Positions 8,513-16,858 of a stretch of DNA of 64,000 bases are shown piece by piece. The notes under the pieces are model-generated. The model worked only from the letters and a program-made list of their open reading frames with translations, was not told the origin of the DNA and ran no database searches. Each line of letters opens with the position of its first letter. Position 1 is the first letter of the stretch. Origin of the DNA: Deltaproteobacteria bacterium (GTDB taxonomy: Bacteria > Myxococcota_A > Polyangia > Polyangiales > Ga0077539); the NCBI GenBank assembly GCA_016218725.1, contig JACRDB010000168.1, forward strand, positions 17,209 through 81,208, in the 5' to 3' direction. Made by a program: the position numbers and the translations under genes.

Positions 8513-9550
8513 GTTCTTGGGTCGCAGGATCCCCCGGAGGTGCTGCGCGGTCTGGCGCACCAGGGGCATCACCGTGGGGTAGTCCATCCGCGTCGAGCCG
8601 ATGACCCCCACGGCGCCGCTGCCGAAGTTGGCCGACACCATCGACAGGTCCCCGCCCATGCCCGCCTCCGGCGCGGCGCTGCCGATAAGTACCTGGAGCC
8701 CAGGCGACGCCACCGTACGGTCCAGGAGCTTCACGATGAGCGCGTGGTCCTCCAGGGTGCGCACCACCTGGCGGGTGCGGTCGGCGGAGGCGAACTCCGG
8801 CCGCTCCAGGAGCTGCACCGTGCCCTCGATCACCACCTCGGCCCCGGGGACCTCGTCCAGCGCCGCCTGCCCCATGGACAGCGCCTTGCGTGAGAGCGCG
8901 CTCTGCGCCGTGCCCTCCTCCAGCTCGCGCGCGAAGGACTCCCGCACCTCGGCCAGGGTCCGTCCCTGGATCCGCGCCTGGAGCACGTTGTTCACCCGCT
9001 CCACCTCCGCCGCCGTCAGCGCCTCCTCGACGCGCATCACCCGGTTCTGCACGGCCCCGGTGGTGGCCACGATCACCGCCAGGAGCTCCGTGGGCTTCAG
9101 CCACACGAAGCGCAGGTCCCGCAGCTCCCAGGACTCGCTCCGCGGGGGGAGCACCACCGCGGCCACGCCCGTCAGCTCCGAGAGCACCCGGCCCGTGAAG
9201 CGCATCAGCGCGTCCAGCCCCGGGGGCACCTCGGCGTAGCGTCGGTCGAGCTCCGTGCTGCGGGCCGTGCCCGGCGGCCCCGCGGTCTGCAACAGCGCCT
9301 CGGCGAAGTGCTGCCAGGCCTTCTCCGTGGGCACCCTCCCGGCGCTGGTGTGAGGCTTGGACAGGTACCCCTCGGCCTCCAGCTCCGCGAAGATCGCCCG
9401 AATGGACGCCGACGAGAGGTTCATCCCCCCGGGCCTGCGCGCCAGCGCCGCGGACGCCACCGGCTCCCCCGTGGCCACGAACTCCGACACCACCGCGACC
9501 AGCACCCTGCGCGCTCGGAGAGACAGGGTTGTGGCGGCTGCAGGAGGCAC
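8504..9550 (-). CDS. hrcA: Heat-inducible transcription repressor HrcA
   Basis: DNA-binding repressor of heat-shock operons, which normally acts at CIRCE elements. The N-terminal winged helix is clear: LSLRARRVLVAVVSEFVATG, then LSSASIRAIFAELEAEGYL and KPHTSAGRVPTEKAW. The C-terminal part ends GSTRMDYPTVMPLVRQTA, the usual HrcA ending. GTG 9550 gives 348 residues, the normal family length; a longer open frame to 9709 would add 53 unrelated residues. No grpE, dnaK or dnaJ lies next to it, and I see no CIRCE (TTAGCACTC-N9-GAGTGCTAA) in the upstream 145 bp, so any autoregulation is not visible here. Confidence 0.92.
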   Translation of the reverse strand: MPPAAATTLSLRARRVLVAVVSEFVATGEPVASAALARRPGGMNLSSASIRAIFAELEAEGYLSKPHTSAGRVPTEKAWQHFAEALLQTAGPPGTARSTELDRRYAEVPPGLDALMRFTGRVLSELTGVAAVVLPPRSESWELRDLRFVWLKPTELLAVIVATTGAVQNRVMRVEEALTAAEVERVNNVLQARIQGRTLAEVRESFARELEEGTAQSALSRKALSMGQAALDEVPGAEVVIEGTVQLLERPEFASADRTRQVVRTLEDHALIVKLLDRTVASPGLQVLIGSAAPEAGMGGDLSMVSANFGSGAVGVIGSTRMDYPTVMPLVRQTAQHLRGILRPKNRG

Positions 9551-9695
9551 CCGACCACCACGGTAGCCACCCGGAGCGCCCCCTGTCAAACGGCGATACG
9601 TCACAGAAATACTCGTGATTTCAATAGGTTGTGCTGACCATGGAGAATCCCGGCGGCTTCCCCCTGGCGGCACGGGCCATGCTGAAGCGGAGGCC

Positions 9696-10634
9696 ATGAA
9701 CAAGCGCATCGCGATTCCGGTCCTGGTGGCGTTCGCCGCGGGCTGCGCAGAGACCGTGAGCTACGAACCCCCAGCGCCCACGGCCGACGCGGGGATCTCG
9801 GCGCCGGAGGCCTCGGTGCCCGAGCGCTGCCCGGCCAACGTGGGCGCGCTCCGGGTGGCCCGCGCGGAGGACCAGGGGCCCACGGCGCCCTTCCGTCCGG
9901 AGCTGCCGCTCACCGCCGAGGAGGAGGCCTTCAACACGGCCCGCGCGCCCGCCGAGCAGCTCGTGGCCTGGGAGTCGTCGGAGGTGAGGCTCCCCGGAGG
10001 CGCCTCCTGGGTGTTCTACGGGCGCTATCTGGTGCGTCCGGGGTACCTGAACTTCCAGGGCCTCGGGGCCAGCGTGGCGCGCAGGAACGCGCCCGGCGCG
10101 AGGCCCACCCGCGAGCCCGGCGCGCTGCTCTTCCCGACGGAGCCGCAGTTCACCTCGGCGGCGGTGCTCCACGAGGGCTTCGTGCATGCGTACGCTTGCC
10201 GTATTGACGGGTTCCTGGACGCAGCCTGCCGTCTGGGGCGGGTCCCCGAGGCGCGCGTCGCGGACCGCGGCGCGTGGACCTTCTGGGACGGGGGCGCCTG
10301 GTCCGAGGACATCCTCCGGGCGAGGGACGTCAACCGCGGGATGCACGGCTTCTCCCTCACCTGGAACAGGCACCTCGGGCGGTGGCTCGCGCTCTCGGGA
10401 CAGATCCTCGGGGACACGGCCTCCTTCCGTACCGCGGAGCGCCTGGAGGGGCCCTGGAGCGCGCCGGTGAGGGCGTTTACGGGCCTCCCCGCCGGGGACG
10501 GCCACTCGGACTACAACTTCGCACTGGTGCCCGACGCCTCGGACCCGGAGGGCTGCACCGTGGCCGTGCGCTACGACCACCCGACGAGCCCGACCTCCGC
10601 GGAGACGCGGCTGGTGCGGGTCACGCTGGAGTGA
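9696..10634 (+). CDS. Predicted lipoprotein, DUF4185-like beta-propeller
   Basis: 312 residues. ATG 9696 is chosen because a GCGGAGG ribosome site precedes it and it gives a lipoprotein signal (MNKRIAIPVLVAFAAGC). After a short Pro/Ala-rich spacer the protein has alternating Trp/Tyr/Gly-rich beta strands. One segment reads FSLTWNRHLGRWLALSG, which resembles the strand pattern of DUF4185 and five-bladed glycosidase-like propellers. No catalytic residues can be assigned. It is divergent from hrcA across 145 bp and convergent with the protease gene. The propeller assignment is an inference from pattern. Confidence 0.6.
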   Translation: MNKRIAIPVLVAFAAGCAETVSYEPPAPTADAGISAPEASVPERCPANVGALRVARAEDQGPTAPFRPELPLTAEEEAFNTARAPAEQLVAWESSEVRLPGGASWVFYGRYLVRPGYLNFQGLGASVARRNAPGARPTREPGALLFPTEPQFTSAAVLHEGFVHAYACRIDGFLDAACRLGRVPEARVADRGAWTFWDGGAWSEDILRARDVNRGMHGFSLTWNRHLGRWLALSGQILGDTASFRTAERLEGPWSAPVRAFTGLPAGDGHSDYNFALVPDASDPEGCTVAVRYDHPTSPTSAETRLVRVTLE

Positions 10635-10671
10635 ACCCTTCGCGGGTGCAGCAATTTCGTCGGGGGGCCCT

Positions 10672-13071
10672 TCAGGGCGCCAGGCCCAGGACCTCGGCGG
10701 CCCAGGCGCGGCCGTAGGTCCTGCGGGCGAACTCGCGCAGGGCCTCGGCGTCCGGGCTCTCCCGGAGGTTTCGGTAGAAGGTGTCCTGCCGGGCCCAGCG
10801 GAACTGCTCCATCACCGAGCCCGCGCGGAACAGCTCCATGGACCGCCGGGCGTTCCAGGCCAGGAAGTTCCGGAACTGCGCGTAGTCACGGAAGTACGTC
10901 GGGTCCCGGGCCTCCACGGCCATGCCCAGGGCCAGGCTGTACACCACGAACTCCAGCGTGCCCGCCACGCCGTCCCTCCAGCCCGCGCGCCACATCCCCG
11001 CGCGTACCAGCCCCACCGCCACCTCGCTGCCGTTGGCGTAGGCCACCCACTCGTCGAAGATGTACGTGGGCGTGTCGTCCCAGTCCGGCGACCCTTGGAT
11101 GTACAGCGCGTAGCGGTCGCCCCGGAGGCTCGCCGGGATGTACGCCGCCACCGCGCTCTTGCGCAGGTTGGGCTCCGCGAGGATCACCCCCCGGTTCTGC
11201 ATCACGTAGAACCCGTTGGCCCGCCGCCCGGTGCGGTTGAAGTTGTTCCTGAGGTGGCTGTTGATCCCGTGGGTGGTCTCGTGCCCGTAGGTCACCAGGT
11301 CGCTGTCCGCGTAGGTGTCCCCGTAGGACAGCGGCAGGTGCTGGATGATCTCCGTCAGGTGCGTGCCCCAGGCCCCGTTGGTGCGCGTGTGCTGCGCGTT
11401 CCACGTCATGAACTCCGGCGTGTACGCGCCCCCCATCGGCGGCGGCGGCGGCGTCGGGGAGGGCGCGGGCGCGCCCGCGTCCGGGGCCGGCGCACCGGCG
11501 TCCGGGGCAGGGGCGGGCGCGCCGCCGTCCGGGCGAGGGCCCGCGTCCGGGGCCGGAGCGCCAGCGTCCGGGGAGGGCGTGGGAGGCGGCGTGGGCGTGG
11601 GTGGTGGCGTGGGCGCCGGGGGCGTCGCCTCGCCGCCCACGCACACGTGGTCCATGCCCGAGATGCGCGTCTCGCAGGTGCCCGAGCAGCGCCGGGAGAA
11701 GAGGCTCCCCCCGCGGCAGATCACCAGCTCGTTGCCCCGGCAGAGCCAGTTGGCCCAGGTGCTCGGCGAGCACCGCTCACCGGTGTCCGTCCCGCCGGAG
11801 CCCCCGCCGCCTCCGGGCGGAGGAGGCGTGGGCGAGGGGCAGCTCCCGCCGCCGCCCGGGCACCCGCCGCCGCCGCTGGTGCCGCAGTAGTCGTCCACGC
11901 CCGGCGGCTGCGAGACGCATCGCACGCTGCACGCCTCGCGCTCCAGGCGCCCGGAGATGCACCGCACCCGCGTGGTGGTGTCAATGCAGGTCCAGATGTC
12001 CCAGCCCTCGTAGCGCCCGCAGGACTCGCCGCCGGCGCGGGCGCAGTAGTCGTCTACGCCCGGCGGCTGCACCACGCAGGAGGTCGCGCAGGTGTCCCGC
12101 TCCAGGCGCCCGGCGATGCACCGCACCCGCGTCCTGGGGTCAATGCACGACCAGATGTCCCAGCCCGCGTACTCGCCGCAGGACTCCCCGCCCCCCGGAG
12201 GTGGCGTGGGTGAGGGCGGCGTGGGCGACGGCGGCGTCGGGGACGGCGGCGTGGGTGACGGCGGTGTCGGCGTGGGCGGCGTAGGCGTGGGCGGAGAGCC
12301 CCCCGGAGGCGGCGTGGGCGTGGGCGGGGGCATCCCCGGAGGCGCGGGCGGGGCGCTCCCCCAGGCCGCGATCTGGTCCATGATCCTGCGGTAGTTCCGG
12401 GGAATGTCCCCGAAGATGTCCCGCCCCGTGGAGTCCAGAATGTACGCGCTGTTGACGTGCACCACCGCGTTGATGGAGTCCTGGAGGATCGGCCCGCCGG
12501 AGTCCCCGGGGCACAGGTTGCTGGTCACCCGCCCGTAGGTGAACTGCAGCCTGCGCTTCTCGCCCGTGCCGATGGAGCTGTTCCTGCGCGTGCAGCCGTA
12601 GCCGTAGAGGGTCACCGCCTCGCCGCGGGCGGGGTACGCGTTGGCCAGCGTCGCGGGCGCCGCCACCGTGGAGGGCACCGGCGTCGCCAGGTGCAGGATC
12701 GCCACGTCGTCCGCGTCGTGCGAGCCAAAGCTCCGGTAGCGGTCCACGGTGTAGCGCACCGGCCCCTCGGAGGCCGACCGCTGCAGCTGGAAGCGCCCGT
12801 AGGACCCGGGCCGCGAGGCGCTCCCGTAGTCCACGCAGTGCGCCGCGGACACCACCACCTCCGGCGTCACCAGCGTCGCAGTGCACATCCCCCCGCCGAT
12901 GTAGATCGTCCCCACCTCGGGGTGGTCAAACGTAATGGTCCCCCCCACCACCGGCGCCGAGCGGTCCACCGGGTCCGTCGGGATCTCGTCCGCCGCGCAG
13001 CTCCCAAGCAGCGCCCCGAGCACCACCACCCGCTCCACCGCCCAGCCCCGATCGTGCTTCGCCAGCTTCAC
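10672..13071 (-). CDS. Lipoprotein with trypsin-like and HExxH domains joined by Cys-rich modules
   Basis: About 799 residues from GTG 13071, which has GGAG seven bases upstream and yields a signal ending LLGSC (lipobox). Residues ~41-240 form an S1 serine protease: VVGG, SAAHC (His78), DDVAIL (Asp122) and GDSGGP (Ser191) are all present. A long Pro/Thr spacer follows, then two near-identical ~50-residue six-Cys modules (each with GWDIW and QPPGVDDYC) and a diverged third module, then an Asp/Ala/Pro spacer. The C-terminal ~230 residues contain GHETTHGIN (HExxH at about 597-601) and a downstream FDEWVAY Glu (about 674) as a possible third metal ligand. It probably sits on the cell surface or in the outer membrane. 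Reading frames upstream of 13071 overlap the divergent glycosyltransferase gene and are not used. Confidence 0.8.
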   Translation of the reverse strand: MKLAKHDRGWAVERVVVLGALLGSCAADEIPTDPVDRSAPVVGGTITFDHPEVGTIYIGGGMCTATLVTPEVVVSAAHCVDYGSASRPGSYGRFQLQRSASEGPVRYTVDRYRSFGSHDADDVAILHLATPVPSTVAAPATLANAYPARGEAVTLYGYGCTRRNSSIGTGEKRRLQFTYGRVTSNLCPGDSGGPILQDSINAVVHVNSAYILDSTGRDIFGDIPRNYRRIMDQIAAWGSAPPAPPGMPPPTPTPPPGGSPPTPTPPTPTPPSPTPPSPTPPSPTPPSPTPPPGGGESCGEYAGWDIWSCIDPRTRVRCIAGRLERDTCATSCVVQPPGVDDYCARAGGESCGRYEGWDIWTCIDTTTRVRCISGRLEREACSVRCVSQPPGVDDYCGTSGGGGCPGGGGSCPSPTPPPPGGGGGSGGTDTGERCSPSTWANWLCRGNELVICRGGSLFSRRCSGTCETRISGMDHVCVGGEATPPAPTPPPTPTPPPTPSPDAGAPAPDAGPRPDGGAPAPAPDAGAPAPDAGAPAPSPTPPPPPMGGAYTPEFMTWNAQHTRTNGAWGTHLTEIIQHLPLSYGDTYADSDLVTYGHETTHGINSHLRNNFNRTGRRANGFYVMQNRGVILAEPNLRKSAVAAYIPASLRGDRYALYIQGSPDWDDTPTYIFDEWVAYANGSEVAVGLVRAGMWRAGWRDGVAGTLEFVVYSLALGMAVEARDPTYFRDYAQFRNFLAWNARRSMELFRAGSVMEQFRWARQDTFYRNLRESPDAEALREFARRTYGRAWAAEVLGLAP

Positions 13072-13392
13072 CGTCACGCTCCGTTCGCCTGGTTCGTTCC
13101 CCAGAAAGGCCGTCGGCCCGGAGAACCGGTACCCTCCCCATTGCAGGGTCCAGGCCACCAGGGCTTGTTGAATTCTGTTCACCAGCCTCCCGGGGGCGCT
13201 CCCACCATTGCGCTGGTTCCCAGGGATTTCAGGGTTTTTCGCAACACCTACATTGGATCCAAGATGGAGAGAAGACTGGCCACCCCGAGGGGTCCGTGGG
13301 GTGGTCAGCGTCGTGTCCAGGCGCCGCCTACCCGGAGGGGTCCGGGAGGGAGTGTTGAAGGCGCCCAGGGTGTGGCGTAAGAGCCGACGGCG
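13072..13392. other. Divergent intergenic region
   Basis: About 320 bp between the two-domain protease gene and the glycosyltransferase operon. It must hold the promoters of both. It is more AT-rich around 13150-13270 than the flanking genes. I could not assign promoter boxes, an operator or a small gene. Confidence 0.5.
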
Positions 13393-14430
13393 ATGCGCCC
13401 GACGATGCTCTCGTGGCCTCCTCCCGACGCGGGCAACCCGTATGTGGGAAGGCTCTGCGAGGGGCTCCGGGCGCGGGGTGTGGGGGTGCGCACGCACCGG
13501 TACCTGGCGGCGCTGTGCGCCCGTCCCCGGGGCGCCCGGTGGCTGCACCTGCACTGGCCCGAGTGGATGATCCAGCACCGGGAGCGGTGGCGCTACCGGC
13601 TCCGCGGCCGGTGGGTGCTCGGCCTCCTGGACCTGTGCCGCGCCCAGGGGGTCTCCCTGGCCTGGACGGCCCATAACCTCGTGGGGCACGACGACCCCCA
13701 CCAGGACCTGGGGCTCGCCGCGCGCAGGGCCCTCCTGGCGCGCACCCGCGTGGTCTTCGGGCACTTCCCGGGCTGCGAGAGGGACCTCCGGGCCCTGGGC
13801 TTCCGAGGGCGCTTCGCGCTCGCCCCGCACCCGCACTTCGGAGAAGACTACGGGCCCTCGCCACCTCGGGAGGCGTGCCGCGAGGCCCTGGGCGTGGCCC
13901 CGGACCAGACGCTGCTCCTGTCCTTCGGGGCCCTCCATGGGTACAAGAACCTCCCGGCCCTGGCCCGGGCCTTCCGGCGCCTCCCAGACCCCTCCCTGCG
14001 ATGGCTCGTCCGGGGCCGAGCGCCCGACAAGAGAGAGTTTGTTGCACTGCAACATGCCATCGACGGCGACCCTCGGGTGACCCTGCGCGAGGGCTTCGTG
14101 CCGCGGGAGGAGCTGGTGTCCTGCGTGGTCGCGGCGGACGCGGCGGTGCTGCCCTACCAGGCGTTCTATACGTCCGGCGCGGCGGTGCTGGCGCTCTCTT
14201 ATGGGTGCACCGTGGTCGGTCCCCCGAGGAACCACCTCGGGAGCCTCACGGGCCGCGGGTTCTTCGTCCCCCTGGAGGAGCCCTCGGCGGAGGGCCTGGC
14301 GGTCGCCGTGGAGACGGTCCGAGCGATGGGTGACCGCGCCCGCGAGGAGGCCCGCGGGTACGCCCGGAGCGTCACCTGGGCCGACGCCGCGGACACCGTC
14401 CGGCGCGCGCTCTTCGAGGAGGCCGCGTGA
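13393..14430 (+). CDS. GT-B glycosyltransferase (family 4-like)
   Basis: 345 residues. The N-terminal half carries WLHLHWPEW and LAWTAHNLVGHD, typical of the acceptor domain of GT4-like enzymes. The C-terminal half has the donor-domain pattern LSFGALHGYKNLPALARAF and a late ADAAVLPYQAFYTSGAAVLALSYG stretch with the usual small-residue loop. It probably transfers a sugar from a nucleotide donor during surface polysaccharide or glycolipid assembly; donor and acceptor are unknown. First gene of a four-gene operon; its stop overlaps the next start as GTGA. ATG 13393 is used, but ATG 13405 is nearly as good. It contains an AT-rich 15-bp palindrome at 14040 encoding part of VALQH. Confidence 0.85.
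   Translation: MRPTMLSWPPPDAGNPYVGRLCEGLRARGVGVRTHRYLAALCARPRGARWLHLHWPEWMIQHRERWRYRLRGRWVLGLLDLCRAQGVSLAWTAHNLVGHDDPHQDLGLAARRALLARTRVVFGHFPGCERDLRALGFRGRFALAPHPHFGEDYGPSPPREACREALGVAPDQTLLLSFGALHGYKNLPALARAFRRLPDPSLRWLVRGRAPDKREFVALQHAIDGDPRVTLREGFVPREELVSCVVAADAAVLPYQAFYTSGAAVLALSYGCTVVGPPRNHLGSLTGRGFFVPLEEPSAEGLAVAVETVRAMGDRAREEARGYARSVTWADAADTVRRALFEEAA
14040..14054. repeat. Palindrome TGTTGCA-C-TGCAACA inside a coding region
   Basis: Perfect 7-bp arms around a single C. It is conspicuous because it uses codons (GTT, GCA, CAA, CAT) that are rare in this gene. It is the same motif as the intergenic palindromes at 33672 and 34420. Confidence 0.7.
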
Positions 14431-15545
14431 TCGCGCTGGTGAGGGTGCGCCTGGGTCCCAGCGGGGTGTTCTCCGTGGCGGGCCTGCCGGTGCCGCTCCG
14501 TACGCTCCTGGCGCTCCAGGCCGCGGGGGCCTCGGAGGTTGGCTTCGCGGGCCCCGCCGCCAGCGCCTGGAGGAACGTCGCCCTGCGCGACGGGAGGGCC
14601 CCGCGGTGCAGCGCCTTCAGCCTCCCGCCCCCAGACGAGGCGAAGCTCGTGGTGGACCAGGACCTGGTGCTGGACACCACCGCCGCCCGGGGGCTCCTGG
14701 CGGTCCCTGGAGTCTTCCTCCTGGAGGGGGCACCCGCCGCGGAGCGAAGCCCCTTCACCGCCGAGGAGTGCCCGGCGATCCCTGGCGTGGCCGCCTGGGC
14801 GCGCACCCCTGGCGAGGCAGCCCTGGCCGAGGAGCGCCTGCTCGCGGCGCTGCGCAAGCCCCAGGACGGGGTGGTGTCCCGGCGCCTGAACCGCACGCTC
14901 TCGCTGGCCGTCACAAGATACCTCTGTCGCACGCGCCTGACGCCCAACGCGCTCTCCGTGGCGATCCTCGGCGTGGGGCTCCTCGGGGCCTCCCTGGCCG
15001 CGCGGGGCACGGCCCTGGGCCTCGGCCTCGGGGGCGTGCTCTTCCAGGCCCAGTCGGTCCTCGACGGCTGTGACGGAGAGCTGGCCCGGCTCACCTTCCG
15101 GGGCTCCCGCGCGGGAGAATGGATCGACACCGTCGGCGATGACCTCACCAACTACAGCTTCTTCGCGGCCCTGGGCCTGGGCCTCCAGCGCGCGGGCCTC
15201 GGGCGCCTGCCGCTCGTCTTGAGCTGCGTGGGCGTCTCCGCGGGGGTGCTCTCGTCCGTCATCGCGTACCGCTACCTCCTGCGCATCGGGAGCGGTGACC
15301 TCTTGAAATACCCCATGAGCCTGGGGCCCGAGCCGGGCGCACAGGACTCCCCGAGGGACCGCCTCGCGGAGCTCCTCAGGCCTTTGTTCAAGCGGGATTT
15401 CGTTGTCTTCGCGACGATGGTGGCCGCGCTCTGCGGCCCCCGCGCGGCGCTGGTGGCCCTCGGGGCCTTCGCCGTCGGGGCCCAGGTCACGCTCCTGGCG
15501 GTGCTGCGCTCGGAGTGGTCCCGCCGAGGGGAGAGGCTCCCGTGA
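14427..15545 (+). CDS. CDP-alcohol phosphotransferase with degenerate nucleotidyltransferase-like N-terminus
   Basis: 372 residues. The C-terminal half is an integral-membrane CDP-OH phosphotransferase with the full signature D-x2-D-G-x2-A-R-x8-G-x3-D-x3-D, seen as LDGCDGELARL and GEWIDTVGDD. These enzymes join a CDP-activated alcohol to a second alcohol with release of CMP. The N-terminal ~150 residues begin like a sugar-phosphate nucleotidyltransferase (AGLPVPLRTLLALQAAGASE) but lack an obvious nucleotide-binding Gly-rich loop. This recalls the bifunctional IPCT/DIPPS architecture of di-myo-inositol-phosphate synthesis, with the cytidylyltransferase half decayed. It overlaps both neighbours by 4 bp, so it belongs to the glycosyltransferase operon and probably makes a phospholipid or phosphodiester acceptor. 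Confidence 0.82.
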   Translation: MIALVRVRLGPSGVFSVAGLPVPLRTLLALQAAGASEVGFAGPAASAWRNVALRDGRAPRCSAFSLPPPDEAKLVVDQDLVLDTTAARGLLAVPGVFLLEGAPAAERSPFTAEECPAIPGVAAWARTPGEAALAEERLLAALRKPQDGVVSRRLNRTLSLAVTRYLCRTRLTPNALSVAILGVGLLGASLAARGTALGLGLGGVLFQAQSVLDGCDGELARLTFRGSRAGEWIDTVGDDLTNYSFFAALGLGLQRAGLGRLPLVLSCVGVSAGVLSSVIAYRYLLRIGSGDLLKYPMSLGPEPGAQDSPRDRLAELLRPLFKRDFVVFATMVAALCGPRAALVALGAFAVGAQVTLLAVLRSEWSRRGERLP

Positions 15546-16858
15546 GGCGCGTCTTGATGGCCAGTTGGCTCTTCCCTCCGCACCGCTCCATCGGCGCCAA
15601 GAGGGCGTGGCGCTTCGCGAAGCACCTGCCGTCCTTCGGGTGGAGCCCGACGGTGGTGTGCCGAAGGGTCCCGCCCCCCGGAGCCCTGGACACCTCGCCC
15701 TGGGCGCTGCCGCCCTCGGTCACCGTCTCGCCCACCTACGACGCCGCGTGGGTGAGCGCCCTCGCGGACCGCGCCGCCAGGCTCTTCCCACCGTCCACGG
15801 GCCGCGCCGAGCCCGCCCAGGGCCCCCTCCGGAGGACCTTCGCGCAGCGCCTCTCGGAGCGCTGGGACCTCCTGGTGGACGCCCTGGTGCCCACGGAGAC
15901 CGCGGCCCTCCACGCCCCGCACCTCTCCCGCGTCCTCGACGGGATGGCCCCCTCCCACGACGTGCTCTGGTCCACATCGTACCCGTACTCGTCGCACCTG
16001 GCGTGCCTGCCCGTGGCCCGGCGCCACGGGCTCCCGCTGGTGGTGGACCTGCGAGACCCCTGGACCCCCAACTGGGTCCACGCGCGAAAATTCCCTCACG
16101 CCCGCTGGCTGGAGCGCCGCGCCGAGCGCGCCGTCTTCCGCGACGCCGCCGCCGTGGTGGTCACCACGGAGACCCTCGCGGAGCGCTACCGCGCGCTCTT
16201 CCCGGCCCTCGCCGGGAAGTTTGTTGCGCTGCACAATTGCTACGACGACGCGCCCGAGGCGCCCCCTCCGGCCCCGCTGGCGCGCAGGACCTTCGTACAC
16301 TTTGGCAACGTGTACGGCCCCTGGAGCCTGGCGACGCCGCTCCGGGCGCTGGCGAGGCTCCGCGCGCGGCGCTCGCTGGGACCCGGGGACGTGCGCCTGG
16401 TGAACCTCGGCAAGCTCTCGGACCGGGACCGCGCCCTGGCGGCCTCCCTGGGCCTCGAGGACCTGGTGACCGTGCTCCCTCCGGAGCCCTACGCCCGGGG
16501 CCTGGCCAGGCTCCGGGCCGCGGACCTCCTGCTCCTGGCGGCCTGGGACCAGCCCGACGCGGGGCTCTACCTCCAGGGCAAGCTCTATGACTACCTCCTG
16601 GCCGCCAGGCCCATCCTGGCCGAGGGGCGCGAGCCCGAGCTCGGGAGCATACTCACCCGCACCGGGGCCGGCACGCTCGTCCCCCCAAACGCCGTGGACG
16701 CCGCCGTGGCCGCGCTGGAGGCCGCCCTCGACGGCGCCGAGGATGCACCTGGCAGGGTGCCCGAGGCCGTGGCGTACTTCTCCGCCCGGGAGGCCACCGG
16801 GCGCCTGGGGGCCGTCCTGGACGCCGTGCGAGAGGGGAGGGCGCCGTGCCCTTCGTGA
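15542..16858 (+). CDS. GT4-like glycosyltransferase
   Basis: 438 residues from GTG 15542, which overlaps the previous stop as GTGA. The N-terminus MASWLFPPHRSIGAKRAWRF matches the opening of many GT4-like enzymes that bind an acceptor near the start. VVDLRDPWTPNW and FVHFGNVYG mark the two Rossmann-type halves. The region DQPDAGLYLQGKLYDYLLAARPIL contains the typical late motif where the donor nucleotide sugar binds (KLYDYL...P). Third gene of the operon; it overlaps the next gene by 13 bp. Donor sugar unknown. Confidence 0.88.
   Translation: MRRVLMASWLFPPHRSIGAKRAWRFAKHLPSFGWSPTVVCRRVPPPGALDTSPWALPPSVTVSPTYDAAWVSALADRAARLFPPSTGRAEPAQGPLRRTFAQRLSERWDLLVDALVPTETAALHAPHLSRVLDGMAPSHDVLWSTSYPYSSHLACLPVARRHGLPLVVDLRDPWTPNWVHARKFPHARWLERRAERAVFRDAAAVVVTTETLAERYRALFPALAGKFVALHNCYDDAPEAPPPAPLARRTFVHFGNVYGPWSLATPLRALARLRARRSLGPGDVRLVNLGKLSDRDRALAASLGLEDLVTVLPPEPYARGLARLRAADLLLLAAWDQPDAGLYLQGKLYDYLLAARPILAEGREPELGSILTRTGAGTLVPPNAVDAAVAALEAALDGAEDAPGRVPEAVAYFSAREATGRLGAVLDAVREGRAPCPS

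Noticed and set aside
13078..14235. Upstream extension of the two-domain protease frame
   Set aside because: Overlaps the whole 5' half of the divergent glycosyltransferase gene and is not protein-like. GTG 13071 with ribosome site and lipobox is better.
16219..16236. TTTGTTGCGCTGCACAAT as another copy of the GCAACA palindrome
   Set aside because: The right half is TGCACAA, not GCAACA, so the inverted symmetry is lost. It is an AT-rich patch but not the same motif.
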